Shown piece after piece: positions 7,574 through 14,682 of a stretch of 20,450 nt of DNA. The notes beneath the pieces were generated by a model, which had not been told where the DNA came from, searched no databases, and saw only the letters and a program-made list of their open reading frames with translations. The DNA is from JBOCEF01 sp047610385 (lineage in GTDB: Bacteria; Pseudomonadota; Alphaproteobacteria; Rhodobacterales; Rhodobacteraceae). A program made the position numbers and the translations under genes. The stretch covers positions 1 to 20,450 of the forward strand of contig JBLGAC010000063.1 in NCBI GenBank assembly GCA_047610385.1, given 5' to 3'. Each line of letters starts with the position of its first letter. Within the stretch, counting starts at the first letter, position 1.

Positions 7574-8766
7574 CTGAGACCCTGCTGCCGGTCACCGACG
7601 CGCTGGCGCGCATCCTCGCGCTGATTGCGCCGACGGCCGAAGAAACCGTGGCGCTGATTGATGCGTCGGGCAGGGCGCTGTCCCGCCCGGTGGCGTCCTT
7701 GCGCACCCAGCCGCCATTCCCGGCCTCAGCCATGGATGGCTATGCGGTGCACAGCGCCGACATTCGCCCCGGCGCGGTGCTGACGGTGATTGGCGAGGCA
7801 CGCGCAGGCGCGCGACATGACGCCCCCGTGGCCGCAGGGCAGGCGGTGCGCATCTTCACTGGCGCGCCGGTGCCAGAGGGCGCTGACCGGATCCTTATTC
7901 AGGAAGACGCGGACCAGGATGGCGACCACATCACCGTGCGTGATCAGATTGACACGCAGGCCTATGTGCGCCCCGCCGGTCTTGATTTCGTGGCGGGCAC
8001 GCAAATGCCGGTGCGCAGGTTGTCACCGCAGGACATCGCGCTGCTGGCCGCGTTCAATCTGGCCAAACTGCCGGTGCGCAAACGCCCGGTCATCGCCCTG
8101 ATCGCCACCGGCGACGAACTGGTTGAACCGGGCGAGACCCCCGGCCCTGACCAGATCGTCAGCTCAAACGCTTATGGCCTGCACGCGCTGCTGCGCCAAC
8201 ATGGCGGCGACCCGCGAATTCTGCCCATCGCGCGGGACACGCGTGCATCGCTGAAAGCGGCGCTTGCGGCCGCGCGCGGCGCCGATCTGATTGTGACACT
8301 GGGCGGCGCCTCAGTCGGGGATCATGATCTGGTGCGCGAAGTGTTCGGCGGCGAAGGGCTGGACCTGAGTTTTTACAAAATCAACATGCGCCCCGGAAAG
8401 CCCCTGATGGCGGGCCGGATCGCAGGCGGGCCGCCGATGCTGGGGCTGCCGGGCAACCCCGTGTCGGCCATGGTCTGCGCGCATCTGTTCCTGCGCCCGG
8501 TGCTGGATGCGTTCGCGGGCCTGCCCGCCGGGCCGCTGCCGCGCCGCCGCGCCCCGTTGGCTGAGGCAATCGGGGCCAATGGTGGGCGCGAACATTACGC
8601 CCGCGCCGCCTTGATCGAAGGGCCGGACGGCCCTGTGCTCAAGCTGTTCGGGCGCCAGGACAGCTCGGTCCTGTCGGTGCTGTCAAATGCCGATTGTCTG
8701 GCCGTTCTGCCGCCCCGTTTGCCTGCGCAGGATGCTGGCCAAGACGTGGACTACATTCAACTTTAG
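7570..8766 (+). CDS. moeA: Molybdopterin molybdenumtransferase (MoeA)
   Basis: MoeA inserts molybdate into adenylated molybdopterin to make active molybdenum cofactor. The protein is 398 residues, normal for the family. Signatures in order are PPFPASAMDGYAV (48-60, with the conserved Asp56-Gly57), TGDELVEPGE (180-189), GGASVGDHD (245-253), RPGKP (274-278) and GLPGNPVSAM (292-301). The C-terminal beta domain runs to the end. The start ATG overlaps the moaC stop by four bases. Only 81 bases separate it from the lexA ATG, and that gap holds the full lexA promoter, so moeA is probably the last gene of its operon, although read-through into lexA is possible because no terminator is visible. Confidence 0.96.
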   Translation: MTETLLPVTDALARILALIAPTAEETVALIDASGRALSRPVASLRTQPPFPASAMDGYAVHSADIRPGAVLTVIGEARAGARHDAPVAAGQAVRIFTGAPVPEGADRILIQEDADQDGDHITVRDQIDTQAYVRPAGLDFVAGTQMPVRRLSPQDIALLAAFNLAKLPVRKRPVIALIATGDELVEPGETPGPDQIVSSNAYGLHALLRQHGGDPRILPIARDTRASLKAALAAARGADLIVTLGGASVGDHDLVREVFGGEGLDLSFYKINMRPGKPLMAGRIAGGPPMLGLPGNPVSAMVCAHLFLRPVLDAFAGLPAGPLPRRRAPLAEAIGANGGREHYARAALIEGPDGPVLKLFGRQDSSVLSVLSNADCLAVLPPRLPAQDAGQDVDYIQL

Positions 8767-8787
8767 ATAGTTTTTCGCGAACGGTGA

Positions 8788-8816
8788 TTGACACAAAGAG
8801 GGAACGTCCATAGAAC
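8788..8816 (+). promoter_or_regulatory. lexA promoter (-35 TTGACA, -10 TAGAAC)
   Basis: A consensus -35 TTGACA at 8788-8793 is followed by a 17-base spacer and a -10-like TAGAAC at 8811-8816. The -10 overlaps the right half of the LexA box, so bound LexA would block polymerase directly. Confidence 0.75.
8802..8816 (+). promoter_or_regulatory. LexA operator (SOS box, GAAC-N7-GAAC)
   Basis: GAAC at 8802-8805, seven bases (GTCCATA), then GAAC at 8813-8816: a perfect match to the direct-repeat LexA box known from Rhodobacter and Rhizobium relatives. It overlaps the spacer and -10 of the lexA promoter, indicating negative autoregulation. A degenerate second copy, GAAC-N7-GACA at 8779-8793, overlaps the -35. 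Confidence 0.88.
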
Positions 8817-8847
8817 GAAGTGCAACAAAACCGCCTAGGGGATGAAA

Positions 8848-9546
8848 ATGCTGACAAAAAAGCAACGTGATCTGCTCGTTTTCATCCACAAACGTGTGCA
8901 AAAAGATGGTGTGTCGCCTTCGTTTGATGAGATGAAAGATGCGCTCGATCTGCGCTCCAAATCAGGCATTCACCGGCTGATCACCGCGCTGGAGGAACGC
9001 GGCTTCATCCGCCGTCTGCCGCACCGCGCCCGCGCCATCGAAATTCTGCGCCTGCCTGAGGATATGGAGCCTGCGCGTCCCGCAATCCGCGCCGCACGCG
9101 CGGACGAGGCGCTGGCCGCGCTTGCGCCCGATCAGATGTCCGCGCTGGCCCGCGCCGCGCGCGCGCAGATGGTGCCGATGATGGGCCGCATCGCCGCGGG
9201 TGTTCCCATTGAGGCGATCCAGCAGGTGTCCTCGCACATCACCGCGCCCGCCGGAATGCTGACCGCAGGGCGGGAACATTACGCGCTGGAGGTTAAAGGC
9301 GATTCGATGATCGACGCAGGCATCCGTGATGGTGATGTGGTCGTGCTCCAGTCGGTCGATGATGCGGATGACGGCGACATCGTGGTCGCGCTGGTTCAAG
9401 AACAGGAAGCTACCCTCAAACGGCTGCGCCGGATCGGTGGAACCATCGCGCTTGAAGCGGCGAACCCGGCCTATGAAACGCGGGTCTATCCCGCCGATCA
9501 GGTGCGCGTGCAGGGCCGGCTGGTCGGCCTGATCCGCACCTACTAG
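8848..9546 (+). CDS. lexA: SOS repressor LexA, self-cleaving
   Basis: LexA represses DNA-damage genes and cleaves itself when stimulated by RecA filaments. The protein is 232 residues. Residues 1-65 are the winged helix-turn-helix, starting MLTKKQRDLLVFIHKR with the recognition region near KSGIHRLITALEERGF (38-53). After a linker, the cleavage site is the Ala117-Gly118 bond in RIAAGVPIEA. The catalytic dyad is Ser153 (GDSMIDAG) and Lys191 (ATLKRLRR). Two ATGs compete, at 8842 and 8848. I chose 8848 because AGGGG at 8837-8841 sits six bases before it but directly abuts 8842, and alphaproteobacterial LexA proteins begin MLTKKQ. It is autoregulated through the box at 8802-8816. Downstream lie two possible terminators and then minus-strand genes. 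Confidence 0.97.
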   Translation: MLTKKQRDLLVFIHKRVQKDGVSPSFDEMKDALDLRSKSGIHRLITALEERGFIRRLPHRARAIEILRLPEDMEPARPAIRAARADEALAALAPDQMSALARAARAQMVPMMGRIAAGVPIEAIQQVSSHITAPAGMLTAGREHYALEVKGDSMIDAGIRDGDVVVLQSVDDADDGDIVVALVQEQEATLKRLRRIGGTIALEAANPAYETRVYPADQVRVQGRLVGLIRTY

Positions 9547-9570
9547 CCCCTCGCCGGGGTGGTGCACTGG

Positions 9571-9605
9571 GGCCCCTAGTCAGGGTATGTGCGGGGTCTT
9601 TTTTT
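9571..9605 (+). terminator. Possible rho-independent terminator of lexA
   Basis: GGCCCC (9571-9576) can pair with GGGGTC (9593-9598), with one G-U pair and a 16-base loop, followed by seven T at 9599-9605. The stem is short, but the T-run is the clearest in the window. It lies 25 bases after the lexA stop. Confidence 0.5.
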
Positions 9606-9636
9606 CTGGCCAATGCTGCCAAGCGACATGAGCGAA

Positions 9637-9672
9637 AAGGGAGGCGCGCCGCAATCGGCGCGCCTTCCTTTT
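9637..9672. terminator. Strong, probably bidirectional terminator between lexA and the lipoprotein genes
   Basis: A 14-pair stem is formed by 9637-9650 (AAGGGAGGCGCGCC) and 9657-9670 (GGCGCGCCTTCCTT) with one G-U pair and the loop GCAATC. T residues follow on the plus strand, and AAAA at 9635-9638 gives a T-run on the minus strand. It sits between convergent genes (lexA plus, lipoprotein minus), where a two-way terminator is expected. Confidence 0.75.
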
Positions 9673-9743
9673 CTGATTTCACGTCCCCACGAGACGCCGC
9701 CCCATGACCACCCCAGCGTCGCCCGCCCCGGCGAGGGGCCTTG

Positions 9744-10289
9744 TCAGCGCTCCCACTGGGCGCGTTCGGCGTGATCGCCAAAGGTCACCAGCATCAGGTG
9801 TTGCAAGCTGCGCGCGGCAAAGGCGGGGTCACGATCGGCGCCAGTTTTGGCGATCATGCTGGCTGACGCGATCACCACGTCATCTCTGCACAGCGCCATG
9901 TCGGCCATGAACCTGTCGACATCCAGTGGCGTAGACGCCCCGAGAGGGGTCGTGGCTGTGCACAGATCCTGCGCTGACAAAGGCGCGCGGCTGTTGAAGG
10001 CTATTGTCAGCCGCACCTTGACCGGCGGGTTCTGTCCCGGCGCGGCATAGGCGAATGCGCTGGGGTCACCGTAACTTTGCGGCAGGCGCAGCAGTGTGGC
10101 CGTGTCCTCGGGGGTCAGCCCGTCGAAGGGTGCGTTGTGGATTTCGGCGACCAGAGGGTCGTCGGTGAAGTAGCTGCGATCGTAGGACATGTCGCGGTTG
10201 ACCAGGGTCACGGTGAACCTGTCGCCGTCCTCTCCGCACCCAGTCAATGCAATCAACGCGATCAGCGCGGCGCTGCGAAAAGCGGTCAT
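9744..10289 (-). CDS. Small lipoprotein of unknown function (second of a tandem paralogous pair)
   Basis: A 181-residue putative lipoprotein. The signal peptide is a short basic start followed by SAALIALIALTGC, with a lipobox ending at Cys18, so the mature protein should be lipid-anchored; acidic residues after Cys18 (GEDGD) do not tell me which membrane. I recognise no enzyme domain. The mature part has two further cysteines, Cys110 (DLCTA) and Cys134 (ALCRDD), that may form a disulfide. It is clearly related to the neighbouring upstream lipoprotein (10309-10848): residues 53-70 align without gaps and the Cys-Cys distance is 24 in both. The start is the ATG at 10289, because GGAG lies eight bases upstream; a GTG nine bases further upstream overlaps that GGAG. 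It lies 19 bases after its paralogue and is probably co-transcribed with it. Confidence 0.82.
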   Translation of the reverse strand: MTAFRSAALIALIALTGCGEDGDRFTVTLVNRDMSYDRSYFTDDPLVAEIHNAPFDGLTPEDTATLLRLPQSYGDPSAFAYAAPGQNPPVKVRLTIAFNSRAPLSAQDLCTATTPLGASTPLDVDRFMADMALCRDDVVIASASMIAKTGADRDPAFAARSLQHLMLVTFGDHAERAQWER

Positions 10290-10308
10290 GAGGGACACTC
10301 CGGCAAAG

Positions 10309-10848
10309 CTATTGCGCGCCCAATGGGTGGCGAGGGGTCAATTGATTGGCATAGGGCGGCATGATCGCGCCCAGAAGCAGGCGCGCGGCGGGGCGGAACT
10401 CCGGATCGCGCGGACCGGACGCAGCAGTGCGCAGGATGGCATAGGAGAGTTGCCTGTCACCGCGGCAAAGCGCTGCGCTCACCTCAGTCTGGCCGGCCTT
10501 GCCGCCGATGTTGCCCGAACTGCCGGCATCGGCCGTGCAGATGCGGTTCACCGACAGCGGCGCAAAGGCGAACACGATGCGCATTGCGCTGAAGTCAGCC
10601 GGGGTTTCGGCCCGTGCGGGACGTGCGCCAAGGCGCCCGGGCAGCGTCAGGGCGGCCAGCGTCTCAGCCTCAGTCGCGCCGTCGCGGGGGGCGCCGACGA
10701 CGCGCATCGGGATCGGCACACCGGATATGATGACATCAGACGCACTGTAGCCGGGGTCGATAATCACTGTGTGCACGATGTTGATGCCGCCACCGGCTGC
10801 GCAGGCCGACAGCAACAAGCCAGCGGCGACGGATGATGCGATGCGCAT
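10309..10848 (-). CDS. Small lipoprotein of unknown function (first of a tandem paralogous pair)
   Basis: A 179-residue putative lipoprotein with the signal peptide MRIASSVAAGLLLSAC and lipobox cysteine at 16, followed by AAGGG. I recognise no known domain. Cys104 (RICTADAG) and Cys128 (ALCRGD) are spaced 24 apart, as in its neighbour. The block APRDGATEAETLAALTLP (53-70) aligns position for position with the other lipoprotein, and the C-terminal stretch RDPEFRPAARLLL (147-159) also has a counterpart there. The start is the ATG at 10848, seven bases after AGGAG; the ATG at 10854 is only one base from that site. It lies 131 bases downstream of the parE stop on the same strand, so parE read-through or its own promoter could drive it. 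Confidence 0.8.
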   Translation of the reverse strand: MRIASSVAAGLLLSACAAGGGINIVHTVIIDPGYSASDVIISGVPIPMRVVGAPRDGATEAETLAALTLPGRLGARPARAETPADFSAMRIVFAFAPLSVNRICTADAGSSGNIGGKAGQTEVSAALCRGDRQLSYAILRTAASGPRDPEFRPAARLLLGAIMPPYANQLTPRHPLGAQ

Positions 10849-10979
10849 GGCCATTCTCCTTTTAGCGAAACCCCGGGGCGGCGTGAAGGCGCGGCGTGTT
10901 TGGGGCCTGCTCCACCTGATGCAGGTCAAGTGTGCGCCCGCGCCGCAACCACGCGCAAGTCACGGATGCGGCGCCGGGG

Positions 10980-12980
10980 TCAGACGTCGAGGTCTTCGGC
11001 AAAGCGGGCGTTTTCCTGAATATAGTCAAAGCGCGATTCCGCCTTGCGCCCCATCAGGCGTTCGACCAGATCCCCGGTCTCCCCGGGCTCATCTTCGTCA
11101 ATCGACACTTGGATCAGGATGCGCGATCCCGGATCCATCGTGGTTTCTTTCAACTGCTTGGGCATCATTTCGCCCAGACCTTTGAAGCGGCTGACCTCAA
11201 TTTTACCGCGGCCTTTGGCGAATTTGGCGACGATCTTGTCTTTTTCCGAATCGTCCTTGGCATAGATCGATTTCGTGCCCTGTGTGACGCGAAACAGTGG
11301 CGGACAGGCCAGATACAGCCGTCCACCATCAATCAAGGGCCGCATCTGGCGGAAAAAGAACGTCATCAGCAGGGATGCGATATGGGCGCCGTCCACGTCG
11401 GCGTCGGTCATGATGACGATCTTTTCATAGCGCAGATCGTCGATGTTGAACTTGGACCCCGGCGTGACGCCGAGCGCTTGGCACAGGTCCGAAAGTTCCT
11501 GATTCTGCGCCAGCTTTTCGGACGACGCGTTGGCGACGTTCAGGATTTTGCCGCGCAAAGGCAGCACCGCCTGCGTGCGCCGGTTTCGGGCCTGCTTGGC
11601 GGACCCACCGGCGCTGTCGCCCTCCACCAAAAACAGCTCCGTGCCCGTCTTTCCGGCGTTGGAGCAGTCCGTCAGCTTGCCCGGCAGGCGCAGCCGCTTG
11701 GTGGCCGATTTGCGCGCGGTTTCCTTTTCCACCCGGCGGCGCAGGCGTTCTTCGGCGCGCATCACCATAAAGTCGAGGATCGCGCCCGCCTGTTTGGGAT
11801 CAGCCGCCAGCCAAGTGTCGATGCGGTCGCGCACGGCACCTTCAACCAGACGCGACGCCTCAGCGGTCGAGAGGCGGTCCTTGGTCTGGCCGACAAAGGA
11901 CGGCTCACGGATGAACGCTGACACCAGCGCCCCGGCGCCGCCCGCCACGTCGTCGCGGATGATCAGCGCGGCTTTTTTCTGGCCGATCAGGTCGCCATGC
12001 GCGCGCAGGCCCTTCAGGATCGCGCTCCAGAAGCCCGCTTCGTGCGTGCCGCCTTGGGGGGTGGGCACCGTGTTGCAATAGGACGACACGAACCCGTCCA
12101 TCGCCGCGGTCCAGGTGATCGCCCATTCGACGGACCCGGCTTCCTCGGGGCCGAAGCGTTCCGCGAATTCGACCTTGCCCGCAAATGGCGTGTCGTTGAC
12201 CGTCGACACGTTGCCGAGCGAGGCCTTCAGATAATCGGCCAGCCCGCCGGGGAAATGAAACGCTGCCTCAACGGGGGTGTCATCGCCGGTTTTGATCAGT
12301 TCGGGCGCGCATTTCCAGCGGATTTCAACGCCTGAGAACAGATACGCCTTGGACCGCGCCATCGCCATCATCCGCGCGGGCTTGAACGAGGCGGACGGGC
12401 CAAAGATTTCATGATCGGGGTGGAAGATCACCGTGGTGCCGCGCCGGTTGGGGGCGGCGCCAGCTTCCTCCAGCCCGCCTTGGGGCAGTCCGCGGGAAAA
12501 TTTCTGACGGTAAAGCTGCCGGTTGCGCGCGACCTCAACGGTCAGATCATCCGACAGCGCATTGACCACCGAAATGCCGACCCCGTGCAGACCGCCTGAG
12601 GTCTGATACGCCTTGCCGGAAAACTTACCGCCGGCGTGCAGCGTGCACAAAATGACCTCAAGCGCGCTTTTGCCGGGGTATTTGGGGTGCGGGTCCACCG
12701 GAATGCCGCGGCCATTGTCGCGGATGGTGACGACGTTGCCGAGGCCCAGCTCCATCTCAATGCGGCTGGCATGGCCGGCCACGGCCTCATCCATCGCGTT
12801 GTCCAGCACCTCTGCCACCAGATGGTGCAGGGCGCGTTCATCCGTGCCACCAATATACATGCCCGGGCGCTTGCGCACCGGCTCAAGCCCTTCAAGCACC
12901 TCAATCGACGAGGCGTTATAGGCACTTTCAGCGATGTCTTCGGCGGAGAATAGCCCGGCTTTGGGCGACGGTTCGGCCAT
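10980..12980 (-). CDS. parE: DNA topoisomerase IV subunit B (ParE)
   Basis: ParE is the ATPase subunit of topoisomerase IV, which works with ParC to decatenate replicated chromosomes. The protein is 666 residues, shorter than most GyrB proteins and right for alphaproteobacterial ParE. The GHKL ATPase shows Glu57-Asn61 in EVLDNAMDEA, DNGRGIP (88-94), and GGLHGVG (129-135). The transducer has the QTK loop (365-367) and PTPQGGTHEAGF (307-318). The TOPRIM domain has EGDSAGGS (453-460) and the metal-binding DADVDGAH (526-533). ParE is preferred over GyrB on length and on my reading of the motif contexts; a GyrB assignment is less likely but not fully excluded. I chose the ATG at 12980, where MAEPSPKAGLF begins; the frame is open upstream but is unlike the family. 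It is divergent from rplU across 335 bases. Confidence 0.93.
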   Translation of the reverse strand: MAEPSPKAGLFSAEDIAESAYNASSIEVLEGLEPVRKRPGMYIGGTDERALHHLVAEVLDNAMDEAVAGHASRIEMELGLGNVVTIRDNGRGIPVDPHPKYPGKSALEVILCTLHAGGKFSGKAYQTSGGLHGVGISVVNALSDDLTVEVARNRQLYRQKFSRGLPQGGLEEAGAAPNRRGTTVIFHPDHEIFGPSASFKPARMMAMARSKAYLFSGVEIRWKCAPELIKTGDDTPVEAAFHFPGGLADYLKASLGNVSTVNDTPFAGKVEFAERFGPEEAGSVEWAITWTAAMDGFVSSYCNTVPTPQGGTHEAGFWSAILKGLRAHGDLIGQKKAALIIRDDVAGGAGALVSAFIREPSFVGQTKDRLSTAEASRLVEGAVRDRIDTWLAADPKQAGAILDFMVMRAEERLRRRVEKETARKSATKRLRLPGKLTDCSNAGKTGTELFLVEGDSAGGSAKQARNRRTQAVLPLRGKILNVANASSEKLAQNQELSDLCQALGVTPGSKFNIDDLRYEKIVIMTDADVDGAHIASLLMTFFFRQMRPLIDGGRLYLACPPLFRVTQGTKSIYAKDDSEKDKIVAKFAKGRGKIEVSRFKGLGEMMPKQLKETTMDPGSRILIQVSIDEDEPGETGDLVERLMGRKAESRFDYIQENARFAEDLDV

Positions 12981-13315
12981 TATGTGTCCGGCTCTCCCGA
13001 CTGGTTTGCGTGTCTGCTCGAAGCGCAGTATCGCAAGTTGGCGGGGGGCGATGCAATCGCCCTTGGGCGCGCATCGGGCCGTGGGCATGAAAACCCCCAC
13101 GCAAGGGGCGCTGCGAAGGGCGGCGCGCTTGACAAGCACGGGCGTGTTGCGGATAACGCCGCTTCTCCCGGCGAGGCTTGGCTTCGATCGGGGGTTTTTC
13201 GTCTCACGCTCAATATGGGCGCGCAGTTCGCAGGCAGGGGGAACAGGCCTCCCGAAAGGACTGGTCCGACAGGGCCGGGCGCCGCAGGACGCGGAACACC
13301 AGAAGGAACCTGCGC
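12981..13315. other. Divergent parE-rplU intergenic region
   Basis: 335 bases without a gene, holding the rplU promoter (13129-13157) and about 150 bases of presumed rplU leader. A possible minus-strand parE promoter (TTGCAT then GATACT, near 13030-13060) is weak. A small inverted repeat, GTGGG at 13081-13085 and CCCAC at 13096-13100, has no clear role. Open frames crossing this region from either side do not resemble the flanking protein families. Confidence 0.7.
13129..13157 (+). promoter_or_regulatory. rplU-rpmA promoter (-35 TTGACA, -10 GATAAC)
   Basis: Consensus TTGACA at 13129-13134, a 17-base spacer, and GATAAC at 13152-13157. Transcription would start near 13164, giving a leader of about 150 bases before the rplU ATG, which is long enough for structure-based control. 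Confidence 0.72.
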
Positions 13316-13633
13316 ATGTTCGCAGTGATCAAGACCGGCGGCAAACAGTACAAGGTCGCCGTCGGCGACAAGCTGTCCGTCGAAAAGCTGACCGTGGATG
13401 CGGGCGGCGACATCGATTTCACTGAGGTCCTGATGGTCTCCGGCGAAGCCGGGCTGACCATCGGCGCCCCGCGGGTCGTGGGCGCGGTCGTCAAGGCCTC
13501 AATCGTTGAGCAGTTCCGCGGGCCGAAGGTGTACTCCTTCAAAAAGCGCCGCCGGAAACACTCCTCGAAGCGCCTCAAGGGTCATCGCCAGTCGCTGACG
13601 CTGGTGCAGATCACCGAAATCGTCGCAGCCTGA
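13316..13633 (+). CDS. rplU: 50S ribosomal protein bL21
   Basis: A 105-residue ribosomal protein of the large subunit that binds 23S rRNA. Family signatures are MFAVIKTGGKQYKVAVGD at the N-terminus and the very basic C-terminal RNA-binding stretch from VYSFKKRRRKHSS through KRLKGHRQSLT. Length is normal for bL21. The ATG at 13316 is preceded by AAGGA at 13303-13307 with eight bases between. An open frame continues upstream but encodes nothing like L21. The next gene, rpmA, begins 25 bases after the stop, and the rplU-rpmA order is nearly universal in bacteria. Transcription is expected from the promoter at 13129-13157. The bases just before the start can pair with 13221-13229 in the leader, so autoregulation is worth considering. 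Confidence 0.98.
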   Translation: MFAVIKTGGKQYKVAVGDKLSVEKLTVDAGGDIDFTEVLMVSGEAGLTIGAPRVVGAVVKASIVEQFRGPKVYSFKKRRRKHSSKRLKGHRQSLTLVQITEIVAA

Positions 13634-13658
13634 AGACCGACCTGAAGGAGAACTGACC

Positions 13659-13937
13659 ATGGCACATAAAAAAGCAGGCGGCTCGTCCCGCAACGGTCGC
13701 GATTCGGCCGGCCGGCGCCTCGGCGTCAAAAAGTTCGGCGGCGAAGCCGTCATTCCGGGCAACATCATCATCCGCCAGCGCGGAACGAAGATGTGGCCGG
13801 GCAAGAATGTCGGCATGGGCAAGGATCACACGATCTTCGCCACTGTCGAAGGCAACGTGTTCTACCACAAGGGCTTCAAGGGTCGGCAGTTCATCTCGGT
13901 GACCCCGCTGGCCCTGTTGGCCGAAGCCGCCGAGTGA
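13659..13937 (+). CDS. rpmA: 50S ribosomal protein bL27
   Basis: A 92-residue ribosomal protein whose flexible N-terminus reaches the peptidyl-transferase centre. The sequence begins MAHKKAGGSSRNGRDS, the standard bL27 start with no N-terminal extension of the Firmicutes cleavage type. The signatures RLGVKKFGGEAVIPGNIIIRQ (20-40) and GTKMWPGKNVGMGKDHTIFA (42-61) follow. GGAG lies upstream of the ATG with normal spacing. It is co-transcribed with rplU and followed by two consecutive hairpins, the second a strong terminator candidate. Confidence 0.98.
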   Translation: MAHKKAGGSSRNGRDSAGRRLGVKKFGGEAVIPGNIIIRQRGTKMWPGKNVGMGKDHTIFATVEGNVFYHKGFKGRQFISVTPLALLAEAAE

Positions 13938-13942
13938 TCGGA

Positions 13943-13973
13943 CCGATCTTCCGGGCCTAAGGGTCCGGATCGG
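13943..13973 (+). terminator. Imperfect hairpin after rpmA
   Basis: CCGATC (13943-13948) pairs with GATCGG (13968-13973), and CCGGGCC (13951-13957) pairs partly with GGGTCCGG, leaving a small TT bulge. There is no T-run, so termination here is weaker than at the next hairpin. Confidence 0.4.
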
Positions 13974-13979
13974 CCGAAT

Positions 13980-14005
13980 GGGGCCGGCGGTGTGCCGCCG
14001 GCCCC
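13980..14005 (+). terminator. Rho-independent terminator candidate of rplU-rpmA
   Basis: A perfect 11-pair stem, GGGGCCGGCGG (13980-13990) with CCGCCGGCCCC (13995-14005), closes a TGTG loop and is followed by ATTTGCGATTT. The T-run is broken, but the stem is among the strongest in the window and separates rpmA from the GNAT gene. Confidence 0.72.
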
Positions 14006-14046
14006 ATTTGCGATTTGCGCCCGATCGTGGGCGAGGAGAGCGCGCA

Positions 14047-14595
14047 ATGCAGGACGGACCAGTTTCAGGCTTGCACGTCGGTCGGCTGACGCTGCGTGCG
14101 CCGCAGCCCGCTGATGCAGGGCTGATCGGGATGTATCTGGGCGACGCGCAGGTGGCGCGGCACCTCACGCAGATCCCGCACCCCTATCCGCCGGGCGCGG
14201 CTGAGGCGCTGGTGGCGCGGGCGCTGTCGGGCAAACGCTCTGGCCCGATTTATGTGATGGAGGCCGACGGCCAGCTGGTCGGTCTGGTGTTCGTCAACGC
14301 GGACGGACCGGCTGCGGTGCGGATCGGTTATATGGTCGGCCCGCCCTGGCGCAAGACAGGCTATGCGACCGAAGGCGTGGCGGCGGTGGTCAACGCGCTG
14401 TTCGAAGACGGCGTCGCAGCGGTGACGGCCAATGTCTTCATCGACAATGATGCCTCGGCCAAGGTGCTGACCCGGCTCGGCTTTGCCTATGAAGGCGACG
14501 GCGAGGAATGGTCAGCTGGCCGCGGTGCGGCTGCGCCGGTCTGGCGCTATCGACTGACCCGCAAGGCGCGGGACGCGGCGGCCATTGCGGGCTGA
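14047..14595 (+). CDS. GNAT-family N-acetyltransferase (RimJ/RimL-like)
   Basis: A 182-residue acetyltransferase that would transfer an acetyl group from acetyl-CoA to an amine; the substrate cannot be told from sequence. The fold elements are clear: the N-terminal strand VGRLTLRAPQPADA (11-24), motif A at IGYMVGPPWRKTGYATEG (93-110) with the acetyl-CoA pyrophosphate loop RKTGYA, and motif B NVFIDNDASAKVLTRLGF (129-146). This pattern belongs to the RimJ/RimL type, which often acetylates ribosomal-protein N-termini, and its position between L27 and obgE fits a ribosome link, though this is inference. The ATG at 14047 follows GAGGAG at a reasonable distance. Alternative starts upstream fall in the rpmA terminator. 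The obgE ATG is 87 bases downstream of the stop. Confidence 0.88.
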   Translation: MQDGPVSGLHVGRLTLRAPQPADAGLIGMYLGDAQVARHLTQIPHPYPPGAAEALVARALSGKRSGPIYVMEADGQLVGLVFVNADGPAAVRIGYMVGPPWRKTGYATEGVAAVVNALFEDGVAAVTANVFIDNDASAKVLTRLGFAYEGDGEEWSAGRGAAAPVWRYRLTRKARDAAAIAG

Positions 14596-14682
14596 GCGCG
14601 GCACATATTCTGCGCGGCGGGCACGGCCCCCCGCGCCGCCACCGGGGGGATCCCGGGTGGTTCTGACAAGATAGGCAACGGC

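Noticed and set aside
10932..11921. 329-codon plus-strand open frame opposite parE
   Set aside because: It is antisense to the TOPRIM end of parE, where motifs such as EGDSAGGS and DADVDGAH prove the minus-strand reading.
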